NCBI GenBank assembly: GCA_019323575.1
Contig: JAHWHB010000040.1
Location: 1-8,885, forward strand
Reading direction: 5' to 3'
Length of the DNA stretch: 8,885 bases
DNA from: Candidatus Woesearchaeota archaeon
GTDB lineage: Archaea; Nanobdellota; Nanobdellia; Woesearchaeales; ARS49
Shown: positions 1-6,054 of the stretch, in pieces
Position numbering within the stretch: the stretch's first letter is position 1
How the letters are laid out: every line of letters begins with the position of its first letter
Program-made: the position numbers and the translations under genes
The notes under the pieces: model-generated
Told to the model about the DNA's origin: nothing
The model's input: the letters and a program-made list of their open reading frames with translations, nothing else
Database searches by the model: none

Positions 1-405
1 ATTATGCGCAAGTCTTGGGGTTTGACGCAGAAGGTTCTTTCTGGCGAGAAAAAGATTGAGTCCCGCTGGTATATGACTAAGCGCGCGCCTTGGAATAGGA
101 TTAATGCTGGTGATGTTGTTTTTTTCAAGGAAGGAAAGTTTGTTTCTGCTAAAGCCGATGTTGATGGTGTTTTGCAGTTTTCTTTGACTCCGGAGAAGGT
201 TAAGGAGATTCTTGAAAAGTATGGCGAGGGTATTTGTATTCATGATGTTTCTGAAGATTTGCAATTCTTGCAGAATAAGAAGTATTGTGTTCTTGTTTTT
301 TTGAAGAATCCTCAGAAGGTTGAGCCTTTTGAGATTAGCAAGAATGGTTTTGGCTTGATGTCTGCTTGGATTTGTGTTGATGATGTTTCAGCAATAAAAT
401 TATAA
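1..405 (+). CDS. ASCH (PUA-like) domain protein, 5' end cut by window edge
   Basis: A small single-domain protein of the ASCH/PUA-like beta-barrel fold, a family thought to bind RNA or modified nucleotides; the ligand here is unknown. Numbering from the ATG at position 4, the ASCH signature G-x-K-x-x-E-x-R is seen as G14, K16 or K17, E19 and R21 in LSGEKKIESRW, followed by the usual turn into the barrel, AGD at residues 35-37. It ends in TAA at 403-405. The ATG at 4 would give 133 residues, but the frame is open to the window edge. As I recall, relatives carry a few extra residues before the equivalent Met (ending in Ile-Met, as here), so the true start is probably just outside the window. 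No partner gene is obvious; the next gene has its own promoter. Sure of the fold, unsure of the role. Confidence 0.75.
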   Translation: MMRKSWGLTQKVLSGEKKIESRWYMTKRAPWNRINAGDVVFFKEGKFVSAKADVDGVLQFSLTPEKVKEILEKYGEGICIHDVSEDLQFLQNKKYCVLVFLKNPQKVEPFEISKNGFGLMSAWICVDDVSAIKL

Positions 406-407
406 AC
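398..407 (+). promoter_or_regulatory. TATA box for the endonuclease IV-like gene
   Basis: TTATAAA at 400-406, preceded by an A-rich BRE-like stretch (AATAAAA), is centred about 26 bases before the ATG at 429. It overlaps the stop codon of the ASCH gene. At the usual archaeal TATA-to-start distance, transcription would begin at or next to the ATG, giving a leaderless mRNA; no Shine-Dalgarno sequence lies between. Inferred from sequence and spacing only. Confidence 0.5.
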
Positions 408-428
408 TTTGTTCTAAATTATTTCTTT

Positions 429-1256
429 ATGAAATCTTTGTTGTTTAGCAATCCTGGCATTCCTTTGTCTACTCTGCCTCGTAATACTTTGAATGGTGTT
501 AAACGTGTGCGCGAGCTTGGTTTGGATGGTATGGAGTTGGAGTTCGTTCAGAATGTTAATGTTAATGCTGATTTGGCTCCTGAAATCAGGAAAGTTGCAG
601 AAGAATTGAATGTTTTGCTAACCTGTCATGGTCAGTATTATGTTAATTTGGCTTCTCTTGAGCCTGCTAAGGTTCATGCTTCAATTAATAGAATGGTTTC
701 TGCTGCCAGAAGGCTGCACGAGTGTGGTGGTTGGAGCGCTACTTGGCATTTTGGTTTTTATCTCGGTCGTCCGAAAGATAAAGTGTATGATTTAATCAAA
801 AAAGGTGCGAAAGAGGTTGTTTCTAAGTTGAAAGAGCATGGTGTTTCTGTATGGGTTAGGCCTGAAACAACTGGAAAGGCTACTCAGTGGGGTGATTTGC
901 AGGAGACTATTAAGCTCTCTCAGGATGTTGAGCAGGTGCTTCCTTGTGTTGATTTTAGTCATTTGCATGCCAGGATTGGCAATAATAATTCTTTTGAGGA
1001 ATTTTGTGGTATGTTGTCTCAAATAGAAAAAGGTCTTGGAAAAGTTGCTTTGGAGAACATGCATGTTCATTGTTCTGGCATTAATTATGGTCCTAAGGGT
1101 GAGAGAAATCATTTGAATCTTGAGGATTCTGATATGAGGTGGCGTGATTTGTTGAAAGCTTTCAAGGAATTCAAGGTTAAAGGTGTTGTTGTTGCTGAAA
1201 GCCCTAATATTGAGCGTGATGCTTTGTTGTTGAAGCGGACTTGGTCTAAATTATAG
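429..1256 (+). CDS. Endonuclease IV-like TIM-barrel protein (AP endonuclease 2 family)
   Basis: A 275-residue protein of the xylose-isomerase-like TIM-barrel superfamily, closest in pattern to endonuclease IV (Nfo), which cuts DNA at abasic sites with a three-zinc centre. Candidate metal ligands occur in the right order: H67 (TCHGQYY), H107 (TWHFGF), E146 (RPETTG), D175 and H178 (VDFSHLHAR), H212/H214 (MHVHCSG), H228 (GERNHLNL) and E257 (AESPNIERDA). The barrel is complete from the N-terminal FSNPG strand to the last Glu strand, and length matches the family (about 280). In E. coli Nfo the late motif is Asp-Arg-His; here it reads E-R-N-H, so the Asp ligand is not plainly kept. The likely role is base-excision repair in the cytosol. 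A sugar isomerase is less likely, given the Nfo-like ligand set. The start is the first ATG after the TATA box; no ribosome binding site is seen, consistent with a leaderless mRNA. It appears monocistronic. Confidence 0.75.
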   Translation: MKSLLFSNPGIPLSTLPRNTLNGVKRVRELGLDGMELEFVQNVNVNADLAPEIRKVAEELNVLLTCHGQYYVNLASLEPAKVHASINRMVSAARRLHECGGWSATWHFGFYLGRPKDKVYDLIKKGAKEVVSKLKEHGVSVWVRPETTGKATQWGDLQETIKLSQDVEQVLPCVDFSHLHARIGNNNSFEEFCGMLSQIEKGLGKVALENMHVHCSGINYGPKGERNHLNLEDSDMRWRDLLKAFKEFKVKGVVVAESPNIERDALLLKRTWSKL

Positions 1257-1264
1257 CACAAAAC

Positions 1265-1273
1265 TTATAAATA
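1265..1273 (+). promoter_or_regulatory. TATA box for the pepA-ferredoxin transcript
   Basis: TTATAAATA preceded by ACAAAAC (BRE-like) is centred about 29 bases before the pepA ATG at 1297. The spacing predicts a transcript starting within a few bases of the ATG. No Shine-Dalgarno sequence is present in the gap. It is near-identical in core to the TTATAAA upstream of 429. Confidence 0.55.
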
Positions 1274-1296
1274 AATGTGTCTAATCAAAACGCGTA

Positions 1297-2781
1297 ATGA
1301 AAGTTGATGTTGTCGACGCGAAATTTGATTCTTTTAAGACAGAGCTAATTGTTGTTGGCTTGTTTTATCCTGCTGAGAAAGTTCCTGAAGAATTGAAATC
1401 TGTTGATGAGAAATTGCATGGTGCTATTGCTCATGCGTTGAAGGGCAGGGAGTTTGAGGGTGACTGGCAGCAGTTCCGTTTGGTTTCCACTCTTGATAAG
1501 ATTCCTGCGAAGAATATTTTGTTGGTTGGTCTTGGCAGGAAGGATGATGCTGATTTGGAGTTGTTGAGGCGTGCTGCTGGTTTTAGCGCTAAGGTAGCGC
1601 GTGATTTCTGTGGTATTACTGAGTTTTCCACTACTTTGCATACTGTTGAGGTTGCTGATGTTTCTAAGGAGGATCGTGCTCAGGCTGTTGCTGAGGGTTC
1701 TGTGCTTGGTGCTTATCAGTACATTAAGTATCGTACTGTTGAGAAGGAGAGGATTAAGGTTATTCAGAAGGTTACTCTTGTTGGCGATGGTGTTTCTGCC
1801 TCTGTTAAGAAGGGTTCTGTTCTTGCTGAGTGCGCTAATCTTGTCCGTGATTTGGAGAATGAGCCTGCCAGCAATATGAAGCCTGTGGATTTGGCTGATA
1901 TCGCAAAGAGTTTGGAGAAGTTGGGTGTGAAAGTTAATGTTTATGACAAGAAAGCGATTGAAAAGCTTGGCTTGCATGCAGTTCTTGCTGTTAATAAAGG
2001 CAGTGTTAATGAGCCTCGTTTTGTTGTTATGGAGTATGATGGCGGCGGCAGGAAGGTTGCCGTTGTTGGCAAGGGCATTACTTTTGACAGCGGAGGTCTT
2101 GATATTAAAAAAGAATTGGGAATGTTGAATATGAAGCACGACCTTGCTGGCGCTGGTGTTGTTATTGCAACAGTTAAGGCAGCTGCCTTGTTGAAGTTGA
2201 AAATCAATTTGATTGGAGTCTTTGCTGCTACTGAGAACATGCTTGGTATGGACGCTTACAAGCCGGGCGACATTATTTCTACTTATTCCGGCAAGACTGT
2301 TGAGATTATCAATACTGATGCTGAAGGAAGGCTTGTTTTATGTGACGGTTTGGCTTTTACTGAGAAGAATTTCAAGCCCTCTGCAATTATTGATCTTGGC
2401 ACTGTTACTGGTGCTTGTATTATCGCTCTTGGCAGTGTTTGTGCTGGTATTATGGGCAAGGATGAGAAACTTATTCAGCGTTTGATTAAGTCTGGGAATT
2501 TGACTGGTGAGCGCGTTTGGGAGCTTCCTTTGTTTAGGGAGTATCGCGATCAGGTGAAGTCTGATTTTGCTGATTTGAGGAACTTGGGAATTTTTAAGAG
2601 TGAGGCTGGCGCGATTACTGCTGGTGCTTTCCTGTCTGCTTTTGTTGAGAAGACTCCTTGGGCGCATATTGATATTGCTGGCACTGCTTGGTCTGATATT
2701 GATTTGGATTATGTTAGGAAGGGCGGGACTGGTTTTGGTGTCCGCTTGTTGATTAATGCTTTGGAAAACTGGGGTGATTAA
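1297..2781 (+). CDS. pepA: Leucyl aminopeptidase (peptidase family M17)
   Basis: A cytosolic two-metal aminopeptidase that removes N-terminal residues, often Leu, from peptides; family members form hexamers. The 494-residue length is normal for PepA. The variable N-terminal domain spans about residues 1-160, and the catalytic domain follows. The M17 active site is complete: K259 in VGKGITFDSGG, D264, K271, D282 in MKHDLAGAG, and D341 and E343 in the signature NTDAEGRL (339-346), with R345 the bicarbonate-binding Arg. These positions match bovine lens K250, D255, K262, D273, D332, E334 and R336 with a constant offset of nine. No signal peptide or membrane segment is seen. The ATG lies directly downstream of a TATA box with no ribosome binding site, consistent with leaderless translation. 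It shares a transcript with the ferredoxin one base downstream, and it would supply free amino acids, including glutamate, to the dehydrogenase that follows (inference). Confidence 0.95.
   Translation: MKVDVVDAKFDSFKTELIVVGLFYPAEKVPEELKSVDEKLHGAIAHALKGREFEGDWQQFRLVSTLDKIPAKNILLVGLGRKDDADLELLRRAAGFSAKVARDFCGITEFSTTLHTVEVADVSKEDRAQAVAEGSVLGAYQYIKYRTVEKERIKVIQKVTLVGDGVSASVKKGSVLAECANLVRDLENEPASNMKPVDLADIAKSLEKLGVKVNVYDKKAIEKLGLHAVLAVNKGSVNEPRFVVMEYDGGGRKVAVVGKGITFDSGGLDIKKELGMLNMKHDLAGAGVVIATVKAAALLKLKINLIGVFAATENMLGMDAYKPGDIISTYSGKTVEIINTDAEGRLVLCDGLAFTEKNFKPSAIIDLGTVTGACIIALGSVCAGIMGKDEKLIQRLIKSGNLTGERVWELPLFREYRDQVKSDFADLRNLGIFKSEAGAITAGAFLSAFVEKTPWAHIDIAGTAWSDIDLDYVRKGGTGFGVRLLINALENWGD
2771..2778 (+). 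promoter_or_regulatory. Shine-Dalgarno site for the ferredoxin gene
   Basis: GGGGTGAT lies inside the last codons of pepA (Trp-Gly-Asp) and ends 4 bases before the ATG at 2783. GGTGAT matches the archaeal 16S rRNA 3' end well. It selects ATG 2783 over the upstream in-frame ATG at 2756, and it fits an internal operon gene. Confidence 0.7.
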
Positions 2782-2782
2782 A

Positions 2783-3040
2783 ATGCCGGAAAAAACTTAC
2801 AAGATTGTGTTTGACAGGGATGCGTGTATTGGCGCTGCTGCGTGTGCTGCTGTTGCTCCTGAGCTTTGGGAGATTAAAAGCGATGGAAAGGCTGTTTTGA
2901 AGGGCGGCAAGAAGGACAAGGATGGTAAGGAGGTTCTTGTTGTGAAGGCAAGCAAGTGGACTGATAAGATGAAGCAGTCTGCTGAGGTCTGTCCTGTGCG
3001 CGCGATTCAGATTTTTGAGGATGATAAGAAGATTGTTTAA
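2783..3040 (+). CDS. Small three-cysteine ferredoxin, predicted [3Fe-4S]
   Basis: An 85-residue soluble single-cluster ferredoxin. In a usual 4Fe-4S ferredoxin the motif is C-x2-C-x2-C-x3-C-P plus a distant C-P. Here the protein has only three cysteines: C15 and C21 in CIGAAACAAVAP, and C70 in EVCPVRAI. The second-ligand position is A18, and the Cys before the first Pro is A25. The remaining C15, C21 and C70 are exactly the three ligands of a [3Fe-4S] cluster, as in ferredoxins whose second ligand is replaced by Ala, Asp or His. The loop at about residues 32-57 (Lys-, Asp- and Gly-rich) is the usual insertion in single-cluster types. The start is ATG 2783, chosen for its strong Shine-Dalgarno site; the gene begins one base after the pepA stop, so the two are probably co-transcribed. 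Likely partners are the flavoreductase and geranylgeranyl reductase encoded just downstream (inference). Confidence 0.88.
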   Translation: MPEKTYKIVFDRDACIGAAACAAVAPELWEIKSDGKAVLKGGKKDKDGKEVLVVKASKWTDKMKQSAEVCPVRAIQIFEDDKKIV

Positions 3041-3047
3041 CAAAACC

Positions 3048-3054
3048 TTTATAA
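3048..3054 (+). promoter_or_regulatory. TATA box for the dehydrogenase-FNR-GGR operon
   Basis: TTTATAA follows the BRE-like ACAAAACC immediately after the ferredoxin stop. It is centred about 39 bases before the ATG at 3090, predicting a leader of roughly 10-14 bases that holds the AGGGTGA site. The T/C-rich tract after it (3055-3076) could also end the upstream transcript, since archaeal termination often needs only oligo-T. Confidence 0.55.
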
Positions 3055-3076
3055 TCTTCTTCTTTTCTTGTTTTTT

Positions 3077-3083
3077 AGGGTGA
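3077..3083 (+). promoter_or_regulatory. Shine-Dalgarno site for the dehydrogenase
   Basis: AGGGTGA (GGTGA core) sits 6 bases before the ATG at 3090, at good spacing, in the predicted short leader. It supports this start and marks the gene as leadered, unlike those at 429 and 1297. Confidence 0.65.
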
Positions 3084-3089
3084 AAAAAG

Positions 3090-4190
3090 ATGGAAATGTT
3101 TGATGATTATGGTCCGGAAAGGATAGTGGAAGTTTATAATGCTAAGTTAGGTATGAGGGGGGTTGTTGTTATTGACAATACTGCTCTTGGTCCTGGTAAG
3201 GGAGGTATTCGTTTTACTCCTACTGTTGATAAGAATGAAGTTTTTAGATTGGCAAGAACTATGACTTGGAAGTGCGCCTTGGCTGATTTGCCTTTTGGCG
3301 GTGCCAAGTCTGGCATTATTGGTGATCCTAAGAAGTTGTCTCCTGAGCAGAAGGATGCCTGGGTTGCTGCTTTTTCCGAGTTTTTGAAAGGAGTTGTTCC
3401 AACTTATTATGTTGCTGCTCCTGATATTAGTATGGCTGAGCATGAGATGGAGGTTTTTGCTAATACTAGTGGTGATATGCGTGCTTGTACTGGTAAGCCT
3501 TCAAGTATGGGTGGCTTGCCTCATGAGCTTGGCAGTACTGGTTTTGGTGTTTATCATTCTGCTTTGGTTGCTTTGAAGTTTATGGGTAAAGACCCTTCCA
3601 AGGTGACTTTTGCTGTTGAGGGTTTTGGTAATGTTGGTGAGTTTGTGAGTAAGTTTATGTGCGAGACGGGCGCCAAGCTTGTTGCTGTTAGTGACAGCAA
3701 GGGAACTTTGGTTGTTCCTGAGGGTATTGATTTCAAGAAGTTGTACGATGTAAAAAAATCAAAAGGAACTGTGACTGCTTATGGCGGCAAGGTCCTGCCT
3801 ACTAAGGATTTGATTTATCAGGATGTTGATGTTTTGATTACTGCTGCTATTCCTGATTTGATTAAGATGGATGACGTGCCTAAGATTAAGGCGAAGTTGA
3901 TTGTTGAGGGCAGCAATATTGCGACTACGATGGAATGTGAGGAAGCTCTTGCCAAGCGTGATGTTTTGGTTGTTCCTGATTTTGTTGCCAATGCAGGTGG
4001 TGTTATTTCAAGCTATGTTGAGTACATTAAGGGCAGTGTTGATGATATGTGGAAGATGGTTGAGGAGAAGATTGTTCATAACACGCAGGTTGTTTTGGAG
4101 CGTGCTAAAAAAGAGGGTGTTATTCCGCGCGTGGCGGCTTTGAAGATTGCTCAGGAGCGTGTTCGCGCGAAATGCAAGACGTGTAGATGA
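3090..4190 (+). CDS. Glu/Leu/Phe/Val dehydrogenase, probably glutamate dehydrogenase
   Basis: A 366-residue NAD(P)-dependent amino-acid dehydrogenase that would interconvert an L-amino acid with its 2-oxo acid and ammonia. The substrate domain (about 1-140) has GPGKGGIR (34-41), K61, PFGGAK with catalytic K73 and PDIS with catalytic D112. The Rossmann domain has GFGNVG (178-183), and the late motif FVANAGG spans 298-304. The protein is about 50 residues shorter than typical glutamate dehydrogenase (about 415) and close to leucine dehydrogenase in length. However, K37 and S308 align with K89 and S380 of Clostridium symbiosum glutamate dehydrogenase, which hold the substrate side-chain carboxylate; leucine dehydrogenase has Leu and Val there. 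Glutamate is therefore the best guess. The C-terminus ends in an odd Cys-Lys-Thr-Cys. It is the first gene of an overlapping operon, and its own TATA box and Shine-Dalgarno site support the start. Confidence 0.9.
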   Translation: MEMFDDYGPERIVEVYNAKLGMRGVVVIDNTALGPGKGGIRFTPTVDKNEVFRLARTMTWKCALADLPFGGAKSGIIGDPKKLSPEQKDAWVAAFSEFLKGVVPTYYVAAPDISMAEHEMEVFANTSGDMRACTGKPSSMGGLPHELGSTGFGVYHSALVALKFMGKDPSKVTFAVEGFGNVGEFVSKFMCETGAKLVAVSDSKGTLVVPEGIDFKKLYDVKKSKGTVTAYGGKVLPTKDLIYQDVDVLITAAIPDLIKMDDVPKIKAKLIVEGSNIATTMECEEALAKRDVLVVPDFVANAGGVISSYVEYIKGSVDDMWKMVEEKIVHNTQVVLERAKKEGVIPRVAALKIAQERVRAKCKTCR

Positions 4191-4867
4191 AGTTTAAGGC
4201 TAAGATTTTGGAGAGTTTGCAGGAGACTCCGCGTACTAAGATTATTCGTTTGACTAAGCCGAAGGATTTTGTTTTTCATCCTGGTCAGTGGGTTAGTGTT
4301 TGGTGTGATGATTACAAGGATGAGAATAATAATCCTGTGAGGCGTGCTTTTTCTATTGCTTCATGTCCTTCTGAAGAGCATTTGGAGTTGTGTATTGCCC
4401 GCGGTAAGAATTTCAGTGCTTATTTTCAGGACTTGCCTGTTGGTGCTTTTGTTAATGTTGAGGGTCCTTTTGGCACTTTTGCTTTGCATCCCGGGAAAAA
4501 GATTATGTTTATTGCTGGTGGTAGTGGTGTTGCTCCTTTCAGGCCTATGATTATGCAGGCTTTGGATGAGAAGAGGGAGGTTTTGTTGATTTACAGTATT
4601 CGTATTCCTTCTGATTTTACTTATCAGAAGGAGTTTGAGAGTATTGATAATCCTAAGTTTAAGTTGGTTCCTACTATTACTTTTGACCATCATTTTAAGG
4701 CGTGGGAGGGTGAGCGTGGAAGGGTTCAGGATTTCTTGAAGAAGTATTATAAGAAGGAGTATGATGTTTATTTGTGCGGTCCGCCTCCTATGGTTGAGGC
4801 TATGATTCAGAAGTTGAAGCAGTTAAAGCATCCTGATAAGAAGATTTTTGTGGACAAATGGTCGTAG
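4187..4867 (+). CDS. Ferredoxin-NADP+ reductase-type FAD oxidoreductase
   Basis: A 226-residue soluble flavoprotein of the ferredoxin-NADP reductase superfamily, which moves electrons between NAD(P)H and a one-electron carrier. The N-terminal FAD barrel has the flavin motif RRAFSIAS (52-59, R-x-F-S) and GPFG (93-96). The C-terminal nucleotide domain has AGGSGVAP (110-117) and LCGPPPM (196-202). It lacks the C-terminal cysteine cluster of PyrK-type subunits, any fused [2Fe-2S] domain and any membrane segment, so it needs an outside acceptor. The ATG overlaps the dehydrogenase stop as ATGA (4187-4190), and no separate Shine-Dalgarno site is seen, so translation is probably coupled. Position between an NAD(P)H-making dehydrogenase and a reductase that in other archaea uses ferredoxin, with a ferredoxin gene nearby, suggests NAD(P)H:ferredoxin reduction (inference). 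The cofactor preference cannot be read from sequence alone. Confidence 0.85.
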   Translation: MKFKAKILESLQETPRTKIIRLTKPKDFVFHPGQWVSVWCDDYKDENNNPVRRAFSIASCPSEEHLELCIARGKNFSAYFQDLPVGAFVNVEGPFGTFALHPGKKIMFIAGGSGVAPFRPMIMQALDEKREVLLIYSIRIPSDFTYQKEFESIDNPKFKLVPTITFDHHFKAWEGERGRVQDFLKKYYKKEYDVYLCGPPPMVEAMIQKLKQLKHPDKKIFVDKWS

Positions 4868-6006
4868 ATTATGATGTTGTGATTGCAGGTGCAGGTCCTG
4901 CAGGCGCTGAGTGTGCCAGGTATCTTGCTAAAAACTCGAAATATCGTGTTCTTTTGCTTGATAAGACTAATGAGATTGGTGAGCCTAAGAAGTCTACTGC
5001 TGGCACTTTTTCTGAAACAATCAGGACATTTAAAATTCCTAAAAAAGTTGTTATGTGCAAACTGAATAAGGCCGTGTTTGAATCCCAGAATGAGCGGGCT
5101 GTTTTTCCAATTAATGCCTGTGTTATGGATTTTGCTAAATTCAAGAAGTTTCTTGTTGAAGATGCTGTTAATTATGGTGCAACTGTTGGTATAGAAGCAA
5201 ATATTACCCTGCCGGTTGTTGAAGGTAAGCGCGTTGTTGGTGTTGAGTATCGTGATCATGATGGTGTTCATGTTATTCGCTCTAAAATTGTTATAGACGC
5301 CACTGGTCCTTCTGCTGTTCTTGCTTCTAAGCTTGGTTTAAGGAATCCTAAATATCATTGGGGCGGTATGGAATTTGAGATGGAAAAGTTAAAGCTTAAA
5401 CAGCAGAATGCAATGGTCTTGCGATTTGATAATCGTTTTGCTCCTGGTGGTTATTCCTGGATTTTTTCTACTGGCAAAAATAAAGGAAAGGTTGGTGTTT
5501 GTTGGGCAGATTCTCTTTTTAAAAAGAGGAAAGAAAATGGTTCTCAGGTGAGTTATTTGAAGAAGTGGATTAAATCAGATTCTCGTTTGAAAAATGGTGT
5601 TTGTCTTGAAATGCATGCCGGAGATGCTTATTATGACTTTGTGAATAGATTTAGTTCTGATAATTTTATGGCAATTGGCGATGTGATTTGTGCAATCAAT
5701 CCCTTCGCTGGAGAAGGTATAAGGCCAAGCATGTATTCTGGCATGTTTGCTGCACAGACTGCTATTAAGGCTTTAAAGAAAAATGATTTTTCTGCGCGTT
5801 TTCTTTCCGAGTATGATGCTAAGTGGAGTTTGTATTCTAGAAATTGGAATTTTGCAAGGTTGTTTTCTAGGTTTGTTTATTCCCTTTCTAATGAGGGTTT
5901 TGACCGGCTTATTAAAAATGTTAGCTCTTTGGATTATGCTGCATTTAAAAGAATTCGGGATTTCAATCCCCGCCTGCTTGATTTGTGGAAGCTTCTCCCG
6001 CTTTAA
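4858..6006 (+). CDS. Geranylgeranyl reductase family FAD flavoprotein
   Basis: A 382-residue flavoprotein of the geranylgeranyl reductase family, which in archaea saturates the isoprenoid chains of membrane lipids. Visible motifs are the N-terminal FAD dinucleotide fold GAGPAG (11-16) with acidic D35 after the second strand, VIDATGPS (145-152), the family motif around Y199-x-W201-x-F203, and the second FAD motif GD at 274-275 followed by NPFAGEGI (281-288). Length fits the family (about 390-410, slightly short). Many relatives carry a Cys before Ala/Gly-Gly in the substrate-side motif near residue 47; here it reads S-T-A-G, with no Cys. The usual Pro after the aromatic motif is S204. The start overlaps the flavoreductase by 10 bases with no clear ribosome binding site, suggesting coupling. 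It could instead reduce another prenyl chain, such as a quinone tail. Codon use is more AT-rich than in the two genes before it. Confidence 0.85.
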   Translation: MVVDYDVVIAGAGPAGAECARYLAKNSKYRVLLLDKTNEIGEPKKSTAGTFSETIRTFKIPKKVVMCKLNKAVFESQNERAVFPINACVMDFAKFKKFLVEDAVNYGATVGIEANITLPVVEGKRVVGVEYRDHDGVHVIRSKIVIDATGPSAVLASKLGLRNPKYHWGGMEFEMEKLKLKQQNAMVLRFDNRFAPGGYSWIFSTGKNKGKVGVCWADSLFKKRKENGSQVSYLKKWIKSDSRLKNGVCLEMHAGDAYYDFVNRFSSDNFMAIGDVICAINPFAGEGIRPSMYSGMFAAQTAIKALKKNDFSARFLSEYDAKWSLYSRNWNFARLFSRFVYSLSNEGFDRLIKNVSSLDYAAFKRIRDFNPRLLDLWKLLPL

Positions 6007-6036
6007 AATTTTATATTATAATAGAAAAATTTTAAA
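6002..6036 (+). terminator. AT-only inverted repeat after the GGR gene, possible terminator
   Basis: TTTAAAATTTT (6002-6012) and AAAATTTTAAA (6026-6036) are perfect 11-base inverted copies around a 13-base loop and overlap the GGR stop codon. All stem pairs are A-T, so an RNA hairpin would be weak. The T-runs could end transcription in archaea. The same region must also carry any promoter for the membrane protein gene, for instance TTTAAAAA at 6031-6038. Confidence 0.3.
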
Positions 6037-6054
6037 AATTGTATAATAACAATT

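Noticed and set aside
1345..2139. 264-codon open frame on the minus strand within pepA
   Set aside because: It is antisense to a gene with an intact M17 active site. The + strand genes avoid TTA, CTA and TCA codons, which leaves few stops on the reverse strand. The product shows no motif.
2756..2782. Upstream in-frame ATG (2756) as ferredoxin start
   Set aside because: It would overlap pepA by 26 bases and add nine residues not typical of ferredoxins. GGTGAT is spaced for ATG 2783.
2825..2860. Reading the ferredoxin as an ordinary 4Fe-4S or 2x4Fe-4S protein
   Set aside because: Only three cysteines are present in the whole protein, so neither the four-Cys nor the eight-Cys motif can be satisfied.
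3055..3076. T/C-rich tract after the ferredoxin as a stand-alone terminator or regulatory RNA
   Set aside because: It lies between a good TATA box and a Shine-Dalgarno site, so it is mostly promoter spacer. No hairpin is visible. A terminator role is possible but not separately supported.
4807..5271. 154-codon minus-strand open frame across the flavoreductase/GGR junction
   Set aside because: It is antisense to two well-supported overlapping genes, has no promoter or ribosome binding site, and its composition reflects the codon bias of the opposite strand.
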